A DNA stretch of 36,049 nucleotides from Clostridiales bacterium (GCA_012523925.1 JAAYSQ010000178.1:1-36049), one strand, 5' to 3'; counted from the stretch's first letter, positions 1-10,713 are shown. Notes: generated by a model not told the origin, from the letters alone. Numbers and translations: made by a program.

Positions 1-116
1 CTTATAATTTAAAAATATATTTATTAATAAGAAATCAAATAGCATGGTTTAAACTAGATAATCTCCCCTCCTTTTTTATTTTTATATATTTCTAGCTAAG
101 CCACACTACTAAATAA

Positions 117-986
117 TTATCCTTTAATAGCTGAACCAACAGAAATATTGTTCATAATGATTCGGGATGAAAAAATAAATATTATCACCAATGGAATAAC
201 CGAAATAACCATTCCTATGTACTGTGCACCAAAATCTGCATGTGTGCTGTCTCTTACAGTTGCTATCATAAGTGGTAACGTCATCTTATCCTTATCATTA
301 AGTAAAATTAAGGGTTTTAAGTAGGAGTTCCATGATCCGATAAAACTCATAACACCTTTCGTTACAAGTGCGGGCTTCATTATTGGAATTACAAGTCTAT
401 GAAATATCGTTATTTCTTTCGCTCCATCAGCAATTGCTGCTTCTACAAGTTCATTCGGCAGACCACTATCTAAAAATTGTTTATAGAAAAATACTGCAAA
501 ACAATCTGCTATCGCTGGGATTATGATCGGAATATAATTATTGATTAATCCCATATCTTGTATCTGTTTATAAAAACCAATAATACTAATTTGCCCAGGT
601 ATCATCATTGCCACTAAGACAACACCAAAAAGGAAGTTTTGACCTTTAAATTTAAATTTTGAAAATGCATATCCTGCCATAGCCGTAAAATATATCTGAA
701 CTACAGATGTTACAACTGCAAGGAATAGACTATTCAAAAAGCCTCTTCTTAAATTGATATACTGAGTCAATCGATTAAAATTTCTAACGAGTTGATCCCC
801 CGGAAGAATGTTTATTTTCGCAACGATATTATATGTATCATGTGTTGATGAAACTATCATTACTAAGAAGGGATAAAAAGCTGTTAAGGCAACTGCAAAT
901 GAAAATAGATAAATCAATATATGTAAAAACCGCTTTAACATAATTGCACGAATTGCCTCTTTCGGTTGGTTTTTAATGTTTTTCAT
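117..986 (-). CDS. Carbohydrate ABC transporter permease, MalG-like (CUT1 family)
   Basis: 289-aa ORF with multiple TM segments and a MalG-type EAA loop ('ELVEAAIADGAKEITIFHRLVIPIMKPAL'). Overlaps the upstream permease stop in a TAATG arrangement at 984-988. Confidence 0.9.
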   Translation of the reverse strand: MKNIKNQPKEAIRAIMLKRFLHILIYLFSFAVALTAFYPFLVMIVSSTHDTYNIVAKINILPGDQLVRNFNRLTQYINLRRGFLNSLFLAVVTSVVQIYFTAMAGYAFSKFKFKGQNFLFGVVLVAMMIPGQISIIGFYKQIQDMGLINNYIPIIIPAIADCFAVFFYKQFLDSGLPNELVEAAIADGAKEITIFHRLVIPIMKPALVTKGVMSFIGSWNSYLKPLILLNDKDKMTLPLMIATVRDSTHADFGAQYIGMVISVIPLVIIFIFSSRIIMNNISVGSAIKG

Positions 987-1864
987 TACCTCATCCTCCT
1001 TCTCTTGCTACCTACCTCAACTGTCTCGCTTTTATTTCTAGTAAGGTAAAATGCAATTACACTAAATATAGAAATAATAAGGAAGATACCATAAGAGGCT
1101 GCAGCTCCGTAGCCAAATTGGAGGCGAACGAAAGATGCATCATATAAATATTTAACCATTGTTGTAGTAGCATCTCCCAGAACATTGGTAAATACCAATT
1201 TTGATTCATCAAACATCTGCAAGCCACCAATGATTGAAGTAATAAATACATAAACTAAAATTGGTTTTATTAAGGGCATTGTAATCTTTGTAACCCTATG
1301 CCAAGTATTTGCGCCATCCACCTTAGCAGCTTCATACACATCCTCTGACACCGAATTTAAGCCAGCCGTAAAGAATATGATGTTAAAGCCAAAATTCTTC
1401 CAGCATATTGCCAATGCAATAACCATTCTAGCTAACATTTGGTGATTTTGAAAATCCACCTGTTCCATTCCTAATGCCGATATAATGTTATTAATTGCAC
1501 CCCCTGGATAAGAAAACAAGGATCCGAATAGAAGACCTATCGTAACTGAAGTAACCAAATTCGGAAAACAATAAATATTCCTTAAAAAAGAACGACCTCG
1601 AAACCACTTATTCTGCATGAACAATGCCAAGAGAAAGGCTATCGTAAGCTGCGGAATAATGGACATAATCCAGATTAGCAGCGTATTATAAATCGATCGA
1701 TAGAAATAAACTGATGTAAAGAGCCTTTTGTAATTTTCAAATCCAATATTATTTAAATTACCTGTCAAAGGATCCATCTTGCAGAAACTTATGTATAAAG
1801 AATATATAATTGGATATACACTAAACGATAAAAATACTGCAAAAAATGGAATTAAATGTATCAC
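986..1864 (-). CDS. Carbohydrate ABC transporter permease, MalF-like (CUT1), probably missing its cytoplasmic N-terminus
   Basis: EAA loop 'DVYEAAKVDGANTWHRVTKITMPLIKP'. ORF begins inside the usual TM1 ('IHLIPFFAVFLSFSVYPIIYSLYISF') at a GTG preceded two codons upstream by an in-frame TAG. Confidence 0.85.
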   Translation of the reverse strand: MIHLIPFFAVFLSFSVYPIIYSLYISFCKMDPLTGNLNNIGFENYKRLFTSVYFYRSIYNTLLIWIMSIIPQLTIAFLLALFMQNKWFRGRSFLRNIYCFPNLVTSVTIGLLFGSLFSYPGGAINNIISALGMEQVDFQNHQMLARMVIALAICWKNFGFNIIFFTAGLNSVSEDVYEAAKVDGANTWHRVTKITMPLIKPILVYVFITSIIGGLQMFDESKLVFTNVLGDATTTMVKYLYDASFVRLQFGYGAAASYGIFLIISIFSVIAFYLTRNKSETVEVGSKRRRMR

Positions 1865-2502
1865 CGTCTACCTTAAGAAGAGACTTAAGAGAATTGGAGA
1901 AACACGGAAAGATTACACTATTGCATGGTGGTGGTGTTCAGTTAAATCGTAAAAGTACAGAACTTAGCATATCGGCAAAATTGGACTTAAATAAAGAAGC
2001 AAAAAATAAAATTGCACTAAAAGCATGCTCATTTATTCAGGATGGTGATGTAATTTTTATCGATCCCTCCAGTACTACCCTTCAAATGATTCCTTATCTG
2101 GTTAATCGGAATATAACTGTTATTACCAATGGTATCTACCATATAAATCAACTAGCCTCCCACCAGATACCATGTATAATGATTGGAGGTAATATCAAAC
2201 AATCTACGAGTTCATGCATCGGTCCTTTAGCAGAATCCGAATTAAAAACTTTAAATTTTAATAAAAGCTTCATTGGAGCCAATGGGTTTAGTATAAAAGC
2301 TGGTATTACTAATCATGACATAAACGAAAACACAATTAAGCGCATAGCAATAGAAAAATCAAAGGATACATACTTTCTTCTTGATTCAAGCAAATATAAT
2401 CAAGTAACCATGATAAAAGTAGCATCCTTAACCGAAGGTGCGATCATCACCGAAAAGAATATTCCTGATCTAAATGATTATAGTAATATTATAATTGCTT
2501 AG
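1846..2502 (+). CDS. DeoR-family transcriptional regulator, N-terminally truncated (first part of HTH missing)
   Basis: Starts at 'MELNVSPSTLRRDLRELEKHGKITLLHGGG', the recognition helix and wing of a DeoR HTH. The preceding helices are absent and the frame has a TAA eight codons upstream of the ATG. The C-terminal sensor domain appears complete. Confidence 0.8.
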   Translation: MELNVSPSTLRRDLRELEKHGKITLLHGGGVQLNRKSTELSISAKLDLNKEAKNKIALKACSFIQDGDVIFIDPSSTTLQMIPYLVNRNITVITNGIYHINQLASHQIPCIMIGGNIKQSTSSCIGPLAESELKTLNFNKSFIGANGFSIKAGITNHDINENTIKRIAIEKSKDTYFLLDSSKYNQVTMIKVASLTEGAIITEKNIPDLNDYSNIIIA

Positions 2503-2538
2503 AATTTAAGAATTTCAATAATTCCTGCTAATATATTA

Positions 2539-2576
2539 AAAGTGGTAGTGCAAATTATCAATGCATCTACCACTTT
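2539..2576. terminator. Likely bidirectional terminator between DeoR (+) and nagA (-)
   Basis: AAAGTGGTAG ... CTACCACTTT inverted repeat between convergent genes, followed by T-rich sequence on both strands. Confidence 0.65.
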
Positions 2577-2607
2577 GATTTATTATTATATTGAAATAAA
2601 AAATCCT

Positions 2608-3732
2608 TTACTTTTTTAGCAATTTTCCATCTACATAAACCTTATCTAATTCAAAATCAGGGGAAACCACTAACAAATCCGCCTTCTTCCCTACTGCAAT
2701 CTCTCCTATCTCATTTTCCATACGAATGGCCCTGGCAGGAATCAAGGTCGCACTAAGGATAGCTTTCTCCTTTTCTACTCCATAATCGATTACTTTCTTT
2801 ACTTCTTCAAATACATTCGTTGTAGAACCAGCAATTGTGCCATTTTCCAGAGTAGCTTTTCTATTCTTTACAATCACCTTCATTCCACCTAATTCATATT
2901 CGCCATTGCCCAGTCCGGCAGCACTCATTGAATCCGAAACAATAAGAAGGCGATCAGCAATTAGCTTAAACATCATACGGATTACTGCAGGATGAATATG
3001 GATACCATCACAGATTAATTCTGCATATACAGGAAGGTCAGACACCATTCCAACAATTCCAGGTTCACGATGATGGAGACCATTCATCGCATTGAATAAA
3101 TGAGTAACATGTGTTGCCCCTGCTTTGACTGCTTCACATGCAGTATCGTAACCAGCACTGGTATGAGCGATAGATAGGACTTTTGATTTGCTATATTTCT
3201 GTATAAATTCCATGGCGCCTGGTAAATTAGGATCAATATCTACCATTCGAATATTATTGCCAGATAATCGGTCCCACTCTTCAAATGCTTTTTCGTCTGG
3301 ATGAACCAAATGATTCTCATCATGGGATCCTTTACGATCGGGCCCTAGAAAAGGTCCTTCCATGTTTATTCCTAGGATTCGACTTCCAGGGTATTCCGCC
3401 TCCATAGCTTTCTTGATATTACTCATGATACCACTAGTAAACTCATATCCCATGGTTATTGAAGTTGCTAGCACAGAGGTAACACCACTTTCAGCATAGG
3501 ACAAACACATCTTTCCGATTTCCTCTGGGGTTGCAGTGGAAAAGTCATATCCTTCACGTCCATGGGAATGCAAATCAATAAATCCTGGTAAGAGCATTTT
3601 CCCAGTTAAGTCGATTACTTCATCTCCCGAAAGATTTTCACCGATTTTAGTTATGATATCATCATTGATTTCCACATCAAGTTTTTGAAAACTTTCGCCA
3701 CAAAATACTTCTGCATTCTTAAAAATCATCAT
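2608..3732 (-). CDS. nagA: N-acetylglucosamine-6-phosphate deacetylase
   Basis: 374 aa with amidohydrolase motifs 'GFIDLHSHG', 'GINMEGPFLGPDRKGSHD', 'THLFNAMNGLHHREPGIVG', 'VSDSMSAAG'. Confidence 0.95.
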   Translation of the reverse strand: MMIFKNAEVFCGESFQKLDVEINDDIITKIGENLSGDEVIDLTGKMLLPGFIDLHSHGREGYDFSTATPEEIGKMCLSYAESGVTSVLATSITMGYEFTSGIMSNIKKAMEAEYPGSRILGINMEGPFLGPDRKGSHDENHLVHPDEKAFEEWDRLSGNNIRMVDIDPNLPGAMEFIQKYSKSKVLSIAHTSAGYDTACEAVKAGATHVTHLFNAMNGLHHREPGIVGMVSDLPVYAELICDGIHIHPAVIRMMFKLIADRLLIVSDSMSAAGLGNGEYELGGMKVIVKNRKATLENGTIAGSTTNVFEEVKKVIDYGVEKEKAILSATLIPARAIRMENEIGEIAVGKKADLLVVSPDFELDKVYVDGKLLKK

Positions 3733-3855
3733 AGTTTCTCCTCTTCAATTTGATCCTGCTTTTATATTATAACAATACCATATTTTATGATTTTATTGTA
3801 GGGGCATTCTTTCTATATATCATAACATAACTGATATATATTATTAAATTATTTA

Positions 3856-3879
3856 AAAAGGAGCCCTTAAGCTCCTTTT
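3856..3879 (-). terminator. Terminator downstream of the large activase gene
   Basis: AAAAGGAGC-ccttaa-GCTCCTTTT, 9-bp stem located just after the minus-strand stop at 3909. Confidence 0.75.
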
Positions 3880-3908
3880 ATTCTTCATATATATTATCCA
3901 TCATAGAT

Positions 3909-6900
3909 TTACAACTCTTTTTCACTCATTTTCTTCATTGCCACCGAAAGCATCAACTTTATCCGATTTAATTGATTAACACTTGAAATACCTGGATCAT
4001 AATCAATCGGAATAATATTGGCTTCTGGATATCGATCCTTTAATGGTTTTAGCATCCCTTTCCCTGTGATATGATTTGGAAGACAGGCAAGCGGTTGCAC
4101 GCAAATGATATTGTTGGTTCCTTGCTCAATATATTCTAACATCTCTGCAGTAACCAACCACCCTTCCCCCGTCTGGTTGCCTAGAGATACCACCTGAGAG
4201 GCCAATTTCGCCAATTCCTCAATCGGAGTTGGTGGAGAGAAACGTTTGCTTTTGGCCAGTTCCTTCATAACAACCTTTCGAAAACGCTGGATATAGGAAG
4301 TTGCAATGTCACCCAGTTGCTTATTTAATTTCTTCCCGGCAAGATATCGGAATCGGAATCGTGAATTAAAAGTAGAATATAAGAAATAATCCATAAGATC
4401 AGGTACAACGGCTTCTGCCCCTCCTTCTTCGATAATATTAACAATATCATTGTTAGCAGTGGGATGATATTTTACTAAAATTTCTCCAACGATACCTACC
4501 TTTGGTTTTTTCAAATCTAGCAACTCTAGATGATCAAAATCCCTTACAATTCCTTTAATCGTTTGTCGAAAGGCAATGGCATTGCCACTTCTCACCGTTT
4601 CTTTGGCCCTTTCATTCCATTTCTCATAGAGCAAATCCGCAGATCCAGGGAACACTTCATAAGGTCTTGTCCGATATAAAACCCTCATGAATAAATCTCC
4701 AAGAATAATTGCCATAATACATCGATTAATTAGTCCCAGTGATAATTTGAAGCCTGGCTGCTTTTCTAATCCTACCGTATTTAAAGAAATAATTGGTACG
4801 TCTGCAAAGCCTGCCTCTTGCAAACCAAGCTTTAGAAAAGCGATATAATTGGTAGCACGGCACCCTCCTCCACTTTGGGTTATAATTACAGAGGTCTGCT
4901 GGACATCATACTTTCCTGACTTGAGAGCTTTAACAAGTTGTCCAATCATTATTATCGCTGGATAACAAGCATCATTATTTACATACTTTAATCCTTCATC
5001 TACCGCTTCTCTGTCCATAGCTGGAAGCACCTCTAATTGATAGCCGCAGCTTCTTGCAGCTTCCTGAACCAACTCAAAATGTATTGGAGCCATTTGCGGT
5101 GCCAAAATCGTATGACTATTTTTCATTTTCTTTGTGAATATTGGTTTTTGATAGGTGTAATCCGCTACTTTCGGCTTATACTGCCTCCGCTCTCTTTCCT
5201 CCATTGCAGCTTTCAAAGACCGAATCCTTATCTTGGCTGCACCCAAGTTATTAATTTCATCGATTTTTAATGTCGTGTACATCTTCCCTGCGGAAACTAA
5301 AATCTCGGATACCTGATCTGTTGTGACAGCATCAAGGCCACACCCAAAGGAATTCAGCTGTACTAATTCCAAACATGTCTCTTCTGCTACTAGACTAGCT
5401 GCCCGGTAAAGCCTTGAGTTATATCCCCATTGGTCTACCACTCTTAATGGATAGGTTAGCGGTGTTAGATGGGCGATACTATCTTCTGTCAAAACGGCAA
5501 GACCGAGGGAAACAATCAGGTCAGCAATTCCATGATTTATTTCCGGATCTACATGATAGGGTTTTCCGCAAAGTACAATTCCTTTCTTGCCTTCTTTCCT
5601 TAGATAGGCTAAGGTTTCTTCACCTCTTCTTTGAATATCCCGCTTATATTTTTCCCTTTCCTTACAAGCAGCATGCACTGCTTTTTTCGCTTCACCATAG
5701 GTTACTCCATAGGATGCGAATTCCTCTTGCACCCTTTTTATAAGAACTTTGGTGTTATCTAATGAGAAAAAGGGAGTAAGTAGATTGATGGACTTATGTT
5801 TTATTTCATCTATATTATTCTTAATTACCTCTGGATAAGAGATTACAATGGGACAATTGTAATGATTCGTCACCTCTTGATACTCTTTCTTTTCATACAC
5901 AATGGAGGGATAGAATATCGTCCTTATTCCCCGGTCGATCAGGTTAAGGATATGTCCATGGCATAGTTTAGCCGGATAGCAAGCAGATTCGGATGGGATG
6001 GTCTCCAATCCACGTTCGAATACCTTCTTACTTGAGGGCGAGGAAAGCAAAACTCGGAAGCCTAATTTGGTAAGCAAGGTAAACCAGAAGGGATAATTTT
6101 CAAATTGGTTTAATACCCTTGGAATACCAATAACTCCTCTGTGTGCCTCTTCCTCTTTTAATGGTGTATAGCCAAAAGTTCTAGCATATTTATAATCCAC
6201 TAAGTTTGGTATGTTCTCACGGCTTTTTTTCTCTAAACCCAAGCCCCGTTCACAACGATTCCCGGCAATAAATTTCTCACCATTAGAAAATATATTTATA
6301 GTCAGTAAGCATTGATTGGTGCATCTACCACAGCGTCGATTGCTAGATTGCATTGTGAAATTGGTTAGCTGCTCTTTCGGTAGCAGGGAAGTAACATCTC
6401 CTTCCTGGTACCGTTCCTTTGCAATCAAGGCTGCACCATAAGCTCCCATCAAGCCCGCTATGTCAGGGCGTACTACTTCCCTACCCGTAATAAGTTCAAA
6501 GCACCTTAATACGGCATCGTTATAAAAAGTCCCTCCTTGTACTATAAGGTTTTTGCCAAGATCACTGGCATCCCGGAGTTTGATCACCTTAAATAAGGCA
6601 TTTTTAATCACAGAATAGGATAGCCCTGCTGAAAGATCAGAGAGCTTTGCACCTTCCTTTTGCGCTTGTTTTACCTTTGAATTCATAAATACCGTACATT
6701 TTGTACCAAGGTCTACTGGTGTTTCAGATGACAATGCTTCCTTTGCAAATTCTTCTACAGGTAAATTCAATGAAGCTGCAAACCCCTCAAGAAAGGAACC
6801 GCAACCAGAGGAGCAAGCCTCATTTAGCAGAACACTATCGATGGTCCCATGTTTTATCCTCATGCATTTCATATCCTGTCCACCAATGTCTAATATGAAA

Positions 6901-8144
6901 TCAACATCCGGTAGAAAATGTTTAGCTGCCCAATAATGAGCAACCGTTTCTATTTCCCCAATATCGATGTGGAATGCCGCCTTCATCAATGCTTCGCCAT
7001 AACCGGTTACTGCACAATTTGAAATATTAGCACTAGTAGGTAGCTTTGCATATATATCCTGCAAAATCCCAATAACCTTCTTGATAGGATTCCCCTCATT
7101 ACTACCATAATAAGAATAAAGTAGCTCGCCATTTTCTCCAATAAGTGCTGCTTTCGTTGTGGTTGAACCGGCATCAATTCCTAGAAATGTCCTGCCATTA
7201 TAAGTAGATAGATCTTCTCTTTCTACCATAGCCTTGGAATGGCGGTTGCGAAATTCCTCATATTCATCTTCCTTCTGAAAAAGAGGTTGTAGGCCATGAA
7301 CCGGCTCCTCCTTATAATCCTTAATCTTCTCTACCCGCACAATAAGTTCCTTTAGAGAAATCACTCTTTCTTCCGAAGATAGTAAGGCTGTACCAATAGC
7401 AGCAAATAACTGAGAATGCTTAGGCGTTATGGCATCTTCAGGGGCTAAATTTAAGCTTTCCACGAAACGTTTTCTTAATTCGGATAGAAAATATAGAGGA
7501 CCACCAAGAAATGCTACCTTTCCCCTTATTGGTTTTCCACAAGCAAGTCCACCTATAGTTTGATTAACCACTGCCTGTAAAATGGATGCAGCAATATCTT
7601 CCTTGGAAGCACCGTCATTGATTAGGGGTTGAACATCCGTTTTGGCAAATACTCCGCACCTAGAGGCAATCGGATAGATTACCTTATGTTTCTTAGCAAG
7701 TTCATTTAATCCCGTTGCATCAGTATTCAGCAAAACTGCCATTTGGTCGATAAATGCGCCAGTTCCTCCAGCGCAACTACTATTCATACGTTGCTCAATT
7801 CCTCCGCGAAAATAAGTGATTTTCGCATCCTCTCCTCCCAATTCAATTACAACATCCGTTTCCGGAATAAAGGTTTCTACAGCTTCCGAACAAGCGATTA
7901 CTTCTTGTTTAAATTGCAAGTTAAGCCACTGGGAAACGGATAATCCACCGGAACCAGTGACGCTTGCCTGTAGCTTAATATCGCCTAATTCTTGATAGCA
8001 ATGTCGTACCAATTCCATTAAGGTACCCTTGCTATCCGATAAATGGCGTTCGTATCTATAATATACCAATGAATTTTTTTCATCTAATACGACCAATTTC
8101 ACAGTGGTCGAACCAATATCTATTCCAGCTTTAAATTTACTCAT
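3909..8144 (-). CDS. Large acyl-CoA dehydratase activase-related protein (two BadF/BadG/BcrA/BcrD ATPase domains + DUF2229/HgdB-like region)
   Basis: About 1411 aa from [14 protein letters not shown] (ATG at 8144; the ORF track extends to 8165). Two ASKHA P-loops ('[15 protein letters not shown]', '[15 protein letters not shown]'), two Cys-containing activase motifs, and a Cys-rich 'CGRCTNQC...GNRCERG' segment. Confidence 0.9.
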   Translation of the reverse strand: MSKFKAGIDIGSTTVKLVVLDEKNSLVYYRYERHLSDSKGTLMELVRHCYQELGDIKLQASVTGSGGLSVSQWLNLQFKQEVIACSEAVETFIPETDVVIELGGEDAKITYFRGGIEQRMNSSCAGGTGAFIDQMAVLLNTDATGLNELAKKHKVIYPIASRCGVFAKTDVQPLINDGASKEDIAASILQAVVNQTIGGLACGKPIRGKVAFLGGPLYFLSELRKRFVESLNLAPEDAITPKHSQLFAAIGTALLSSEERVISLKELIVRVEKIKDYKEEPVHGLQPLFQKEDEYEEFRNRHSKAMVEREDLSTYNGRTFLGIDAGSTTTKAALIGENGELLYSYYGSNEGNPIKKVIGILQDIYAKLPTSANISNCAVTGYGEALMKAAFHIDIGEIETVAHYWAAKHFLPDVDFILDIGGQDMKCMRIKHGTIDSVLLNEACSSGCGSFLEGFAASLNLPVEEFAKEALSSETPVDLGTKCTVFMNSKVKQAQKEGAKLSDLSAGLSYSVIKNALFKVIKLRDASDLGKNLIVQGGTFYNDAVLRCFELITGREVVRPDIAGLMGAYGAALIAKERYQEGDVTSLLPKEQLTNFTMQSSNRRCGRCTNQCLLTINIFSNGEKFIAGNRCERGLGLEKKSRENIPNLVDYKYARTFGYTPLKEEEAHRGVIGIPRVLNQFENYPFWFTLLTKLGFRVLLSSPSSKKVFERGLETIPSESACYPAKLCHGHILNLIDRGIRTIFYPSIVYEKKEYQEVTNHYNCPIVISYPEVIKNNIDEIKHKSINLLTPFFSLDNTKVLIKRVQEEFASYGVTYGEAKKAVHAACKEREKYKRDIQRRGEETLAYLRKEGKKGIVLCGKPYHVDPEINHGIADLIVSLGLAVLTEDSIAHLTPLTYPLRVVDQWGYNSRLYRAASLVAEETCLELVQLNSFGCGLDAVTTDQVSEILVSAGKMYTTLKIDEINNLGAAKIRIRSLKAAMEERERRQYKPKVADYTYQKPIFTKKMKNSHTILAPQMAPIHFELVQEAARSCGYQLEVLPAMDREAVDEGLKYVNNDACYPAIIMIGQLVKALKSGKYDVQQTSVIITQSGGGCRATNYIAFLKLGLQEAGFADVPIISLNTVGLEKQPGFKLSLGLINRCIMAIILGDLFMRVLYRTRPYEVFPGSADLLYEKWNERAKETVRSGNAIAFRQTIKGIVRDFDHLELLDLKKPKVGIVGEILVKYHPTANNDIVNIIEEGGAEAVVPDLMDYFLYSTFNSRFRFRYLAGKKLNKQLGDIATSYIQRFRKVVMKELAKSKRFSPPTPIEELAKLASQVVSLGNQTGEGWLVTAEMLEYIEQGTNNIICVQPLACLPNHITGKGMLKPLKDRYPEANIIPIDYDPGISSVNQLNRIKLMLSVAMKKMSEKEL

Positions 8145-8360
8145 AAGTGCCTCCATCTTCCACATATCTACTATACGACCATATAAAGTAAATAAGACGA
8201 AACATACACTTATGTATTATGTACTTATTTTTAAAAAACATACAAAAATCAGGCAAGTTAATGTTAAAATCAACTTTATGAATCAGAATGTTTTTTTGAA
8301 AATTGTAAATGATAAAATATGTGATTACCTAAATTTTTAGATTAAAATAGGAGGTATATA

Positions 8361-8558
8361 ATGGCAAAGGTTACTATCCAAGCACTGGACAATGCTCCAT
8401 ATGTAGTGAAAGGCGAAACAGAACTGCTTGACGGCCAAGGTAATGTTATTAAAACAGAAAAAGAACTTCATCTTTGCCGATGCGGATTAACAAAAAATGC
8501 ACCCGACTGTGATGGTTCTCATCAAGGAAAATATCAAAACGAAGTACGTGCAAAATAA
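8361..8558 (+). CDS. CDGSH iron-sulfur domain protein
   Basis: 65 aa containing 'CRCGLTKNAPDCDGSHQG'; RBS AGGAGG upstream of the ATG. Confidence 0.93.
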   Translation: MAKVTIQALDNAPYVVKGETELLDGQGNVIKTEKELHLCRCGLTKNAPDCDGSHQGKYQNEVRAK

Positions 8559-8586
8559 GCCATTCATATTTTAAAGTGATTAAATA

Positions 8587-8660
8587 AAAAGTCTATGTTT
8601 AATTCAGGTATCACTAAGCATTTAAACTTATTGTAATATCCAAAAGAAACATAGACTTTT
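8587..8660. terminator. Bidirectional terminator-like inverted repeat
   Basis: AAAAGTCTATGTTT ... AAACATAGACTTTT, 14-bp arms between convergent genes, with a long (~46 nt) loop. Confidence 0.55.
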
Positions 8661-8780
8661 ATAATTGTAAACTTAACCTTTATTTTCGTTGTGCAAACAA
8701 TTGTTTATGGTAATTAATTTTCTAGAATTCCACATAATACATTTCTAGGTTCTCAATATATTCAATAGTACCTATTTATT

Positions 8781-9212
8781 CTAAAGATATGGAAGAAGTT
8801 CATTCATAAAATCCTGCTCAATCCTAACAAGACGTCTCGCCAGATCAATACTTTCCGGCGTTGCAGCCTTATACTTATTAATATATTGGCTGAGTGATTT
8901 AATACCCATATTACAACCGTCAACCATCAATTCAGCGACCCTATTAGCATCATCATTGATCATCAACTTCATTTCAGTACTTATCCATGACATCGCCTTG
9001 GCCATCGCGGACGGATCTTTCTCATCCTTATCCACCTTATTCAACAGAGCATGACATTCATCCCCAAGCTTAATATGGATATCATTATATTTCTTAATAA
9101 TGGCCTTTAGCTGCTCATCCTTAACTATTGGCATCACTTGCTCCATACTGTTTGTACCAGATTTGCACCCAGAATTCACTTCTTTTAATAGCTTTATTGT
9201 GTCCTCATTCAT
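8781..9212 (-). CDS. Ferritin-like four-helix protein (DUF2383/PA2169-type)
   Basis: 143-aa all-helical sequence 'MNEDTIKLLKEVNSGCKSGTNSMEQVMPIV...' with E/H-containing helices. Confidence 0.6.
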   Translation of the reverse strand: MNEDTIKLLKEVNSGCKSGTNSMEQVMPIVKDEQLKAIIKKYNDIHIKLGDECHALLNKVDKDEKDPSAMAKAMSWISTEMKLMINDDANRVAELMVDGCNMGIKSLSQYINKYKAATPESIDLARRLVRIEQDFMNELLPYL

Positions 9213-9299
9213 ATTGGTAAACCTCTTTTCTTCTTTTTGTTAAGTGTAAGGAAATACCAATGATTTTATTCATTTAATACAGCTTTAATAATATGGATT

Positions 9300-10223
9300 C
9301 TATTGGCTCTGTATATGACTTTTTTCTTCTCGTACGAGAAGTAGAGCACATACAATAGCTAGAATAATAAATGCAATACCTCCAATAATTCCAGTCGGTG
9401 CTGGGCCAATAAAAGGATTACCGCCATCTTTCGTAAAATAAATAGCCACAGCTGCAAAACCATTTATACTACCATGAGCAATAACTGCAGGTAAGCAACT
9501 TTTTGTCTTCCATGATAGATAGGAAAAAATAGTTCCCAGTACGATGCAAAATATGCACATTGCAATTATTCCCAAATAAGGGTGGCCTATATAATCCAAA
9601 CCGTAATTATGCCCCAATACCGTTAAAGGTGCATGCCAAAGTCCCCAAATCACTCCAGTGATTAATAGCGTAGGCACAACCTTAAATTTGTCAGCCATTT
9701 TAGGAAGAAGGTAGCCTCTCCAGCCCCACTCTTCACCAAAACAAGTTATCGCATTTACCACAGGAGATAAAAAAAGCCCTACTACAATCTGAACTGCCAG
9801 CGTTGCTTTCAATTGCGTCTCTTCTATAGTTATACCTGTCTTCTCATATGTTGATTTCAGATATTCCAAGTCAAAAGATAGGTTACTGGGATTTATAAGG
9901 AAGTATATTATTGCACCTATAATTGTTAATACCACCGGGGCAAACCAAGCAATTAAATAATACTTCACATTTCCTTTTAGATTTGGGTGAAGCCAAGAAT
10001 TCTTAAATCCTTCCTTCGTAAGTAATCTTGTTAATAAGACCCCAATTGCAGGAATAAACATTACCATAGCAACCATCAACTGTCCTATCGCTACAGTAAC
10101 CAGATCTTCTGACATGACAAATTTTCTAATAACCCCAATTTCTAGAACATAAGTTATGGCAAAAGTTATTACTAAGTAGATTAAAATTCTTTTTGCATCA
10201 AGGTCAAACTCTCTCTTTTTCAA
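9300..10223 (-). CDS. CPBP-family intramembrane glutamic endopeptidase (Abi/CAAX protease-like)
   Basis: Motifs 'EEWGWRGYLLPKM', 'GVIWGLWHAPLTVLGHNYG' and 'AHGSINGFA' in a multi-TM protein. Confidence 0.9.
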   Translation of the reverse strand: MKKREFDLDAKRILIYLVITFAITYVLEIGVIRKFVMSEDLVTVAIGQLMVAMVMFIPAIGVLLTRLLTKEGFKNSWLHPNLKGNVKYYLIAWFAPVVLTIIGAIIYFLINPSNLSFDLEYLKSTYEKTGITIEETQLKATLAVQIVVGLFLSPVVNAITCFGEEWGWRGYLLPKMADKFKVVPTLLITGVIWGLWHAPLTVLGHNYGLDYIGHPYLGIIAMCIFCIVLGTIFSYLSWKTKSCLPAVIAHGSINGFAAVAIYFTKDGGNPFIGPAPTGIIGGIAFIILAIVCALLLVREEKSHIQSQ

Positions 10224-10542
10224 ACATTTTCCACCTTTCTAATTTATCCTCACCTATTTATATGCACTCGTATCGATTTTCCTATGTAAGAAAATCCATA
10301 ATCATGTATATCAAAATCATAGTATATATTTTTGCTATAAGCAACCAATTTATTTGATTTTGAGATAAATAATTTGAGCGTCAAAGTCAAGCATCTATGT
10401 TCTCTCCTTTGATAAGCAAAATACAAGTAACTCAAATATTTTACATGAATTATAATTAATTATTTCAATTATACATATACTACATCTAGTTTGTTCTATA
10501 GGCTAATCTATTATCGTGGACATTTAGAAAGGATGATGTATT

Positions 10543-10713
10543 ATGAAAAAAATATCTTTTGATAATTATGAAATAGCACAAATAACTGAGAGTGACAAAA
10601 GAAGGATTCAAGAACTCGAAAAATCCATTAGCTCCTCCTTAAGGAAAGATGTTGTACTTATTGCATATCAATCAAAATGCGCAAACACAGGCCGATCCGG
10701 CATTATTTGTTAA
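10543..10713 (+). CDS. Small hypothetical protein (56 aa)
   Basis: ATG with AAAGGATG upstream; MKKISFDNYEIAQITESDKRRIQELEKSISSSLRKDVVLIAYQSKCANTGRSGIIC. Below the ORF track length cut-off. Convergent overlap with the ABC-F stop. Confidence 0.55.
   Translation: MKKISFDNYEIAQITESDKRRIQELEKSISSSLRKDVVLIAYQSKCANTGRSGIIC

Noticed and set aside
1057-1251. Minus-strand 64-aa ORF within the MalF-like permease
   Set aside because: Alternate frame of a well-supported permease gene.
5037-7943. Several plus-strand ORFs inside the large activase gene (5037-5270, 5414-5743, 6701-6898, 7743-7943)
   Set aside because: Antisense to a clearly coding, domain-rich protein; no RBS or recognisable family; typical shadow ORFs.
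9300-10223. CPBP protease as an immunity or phage-defence component
   Set aside because: No bacteriocin, toxin or defence partner nearby; the family is very common in Firmicutes.
10250-10435. 61-aa minus-strand ORF upstream of the CPBP protease
   Set aside because: AT-rich, no RBS, no family resemblance; likely a chance ORF in a promoter region.
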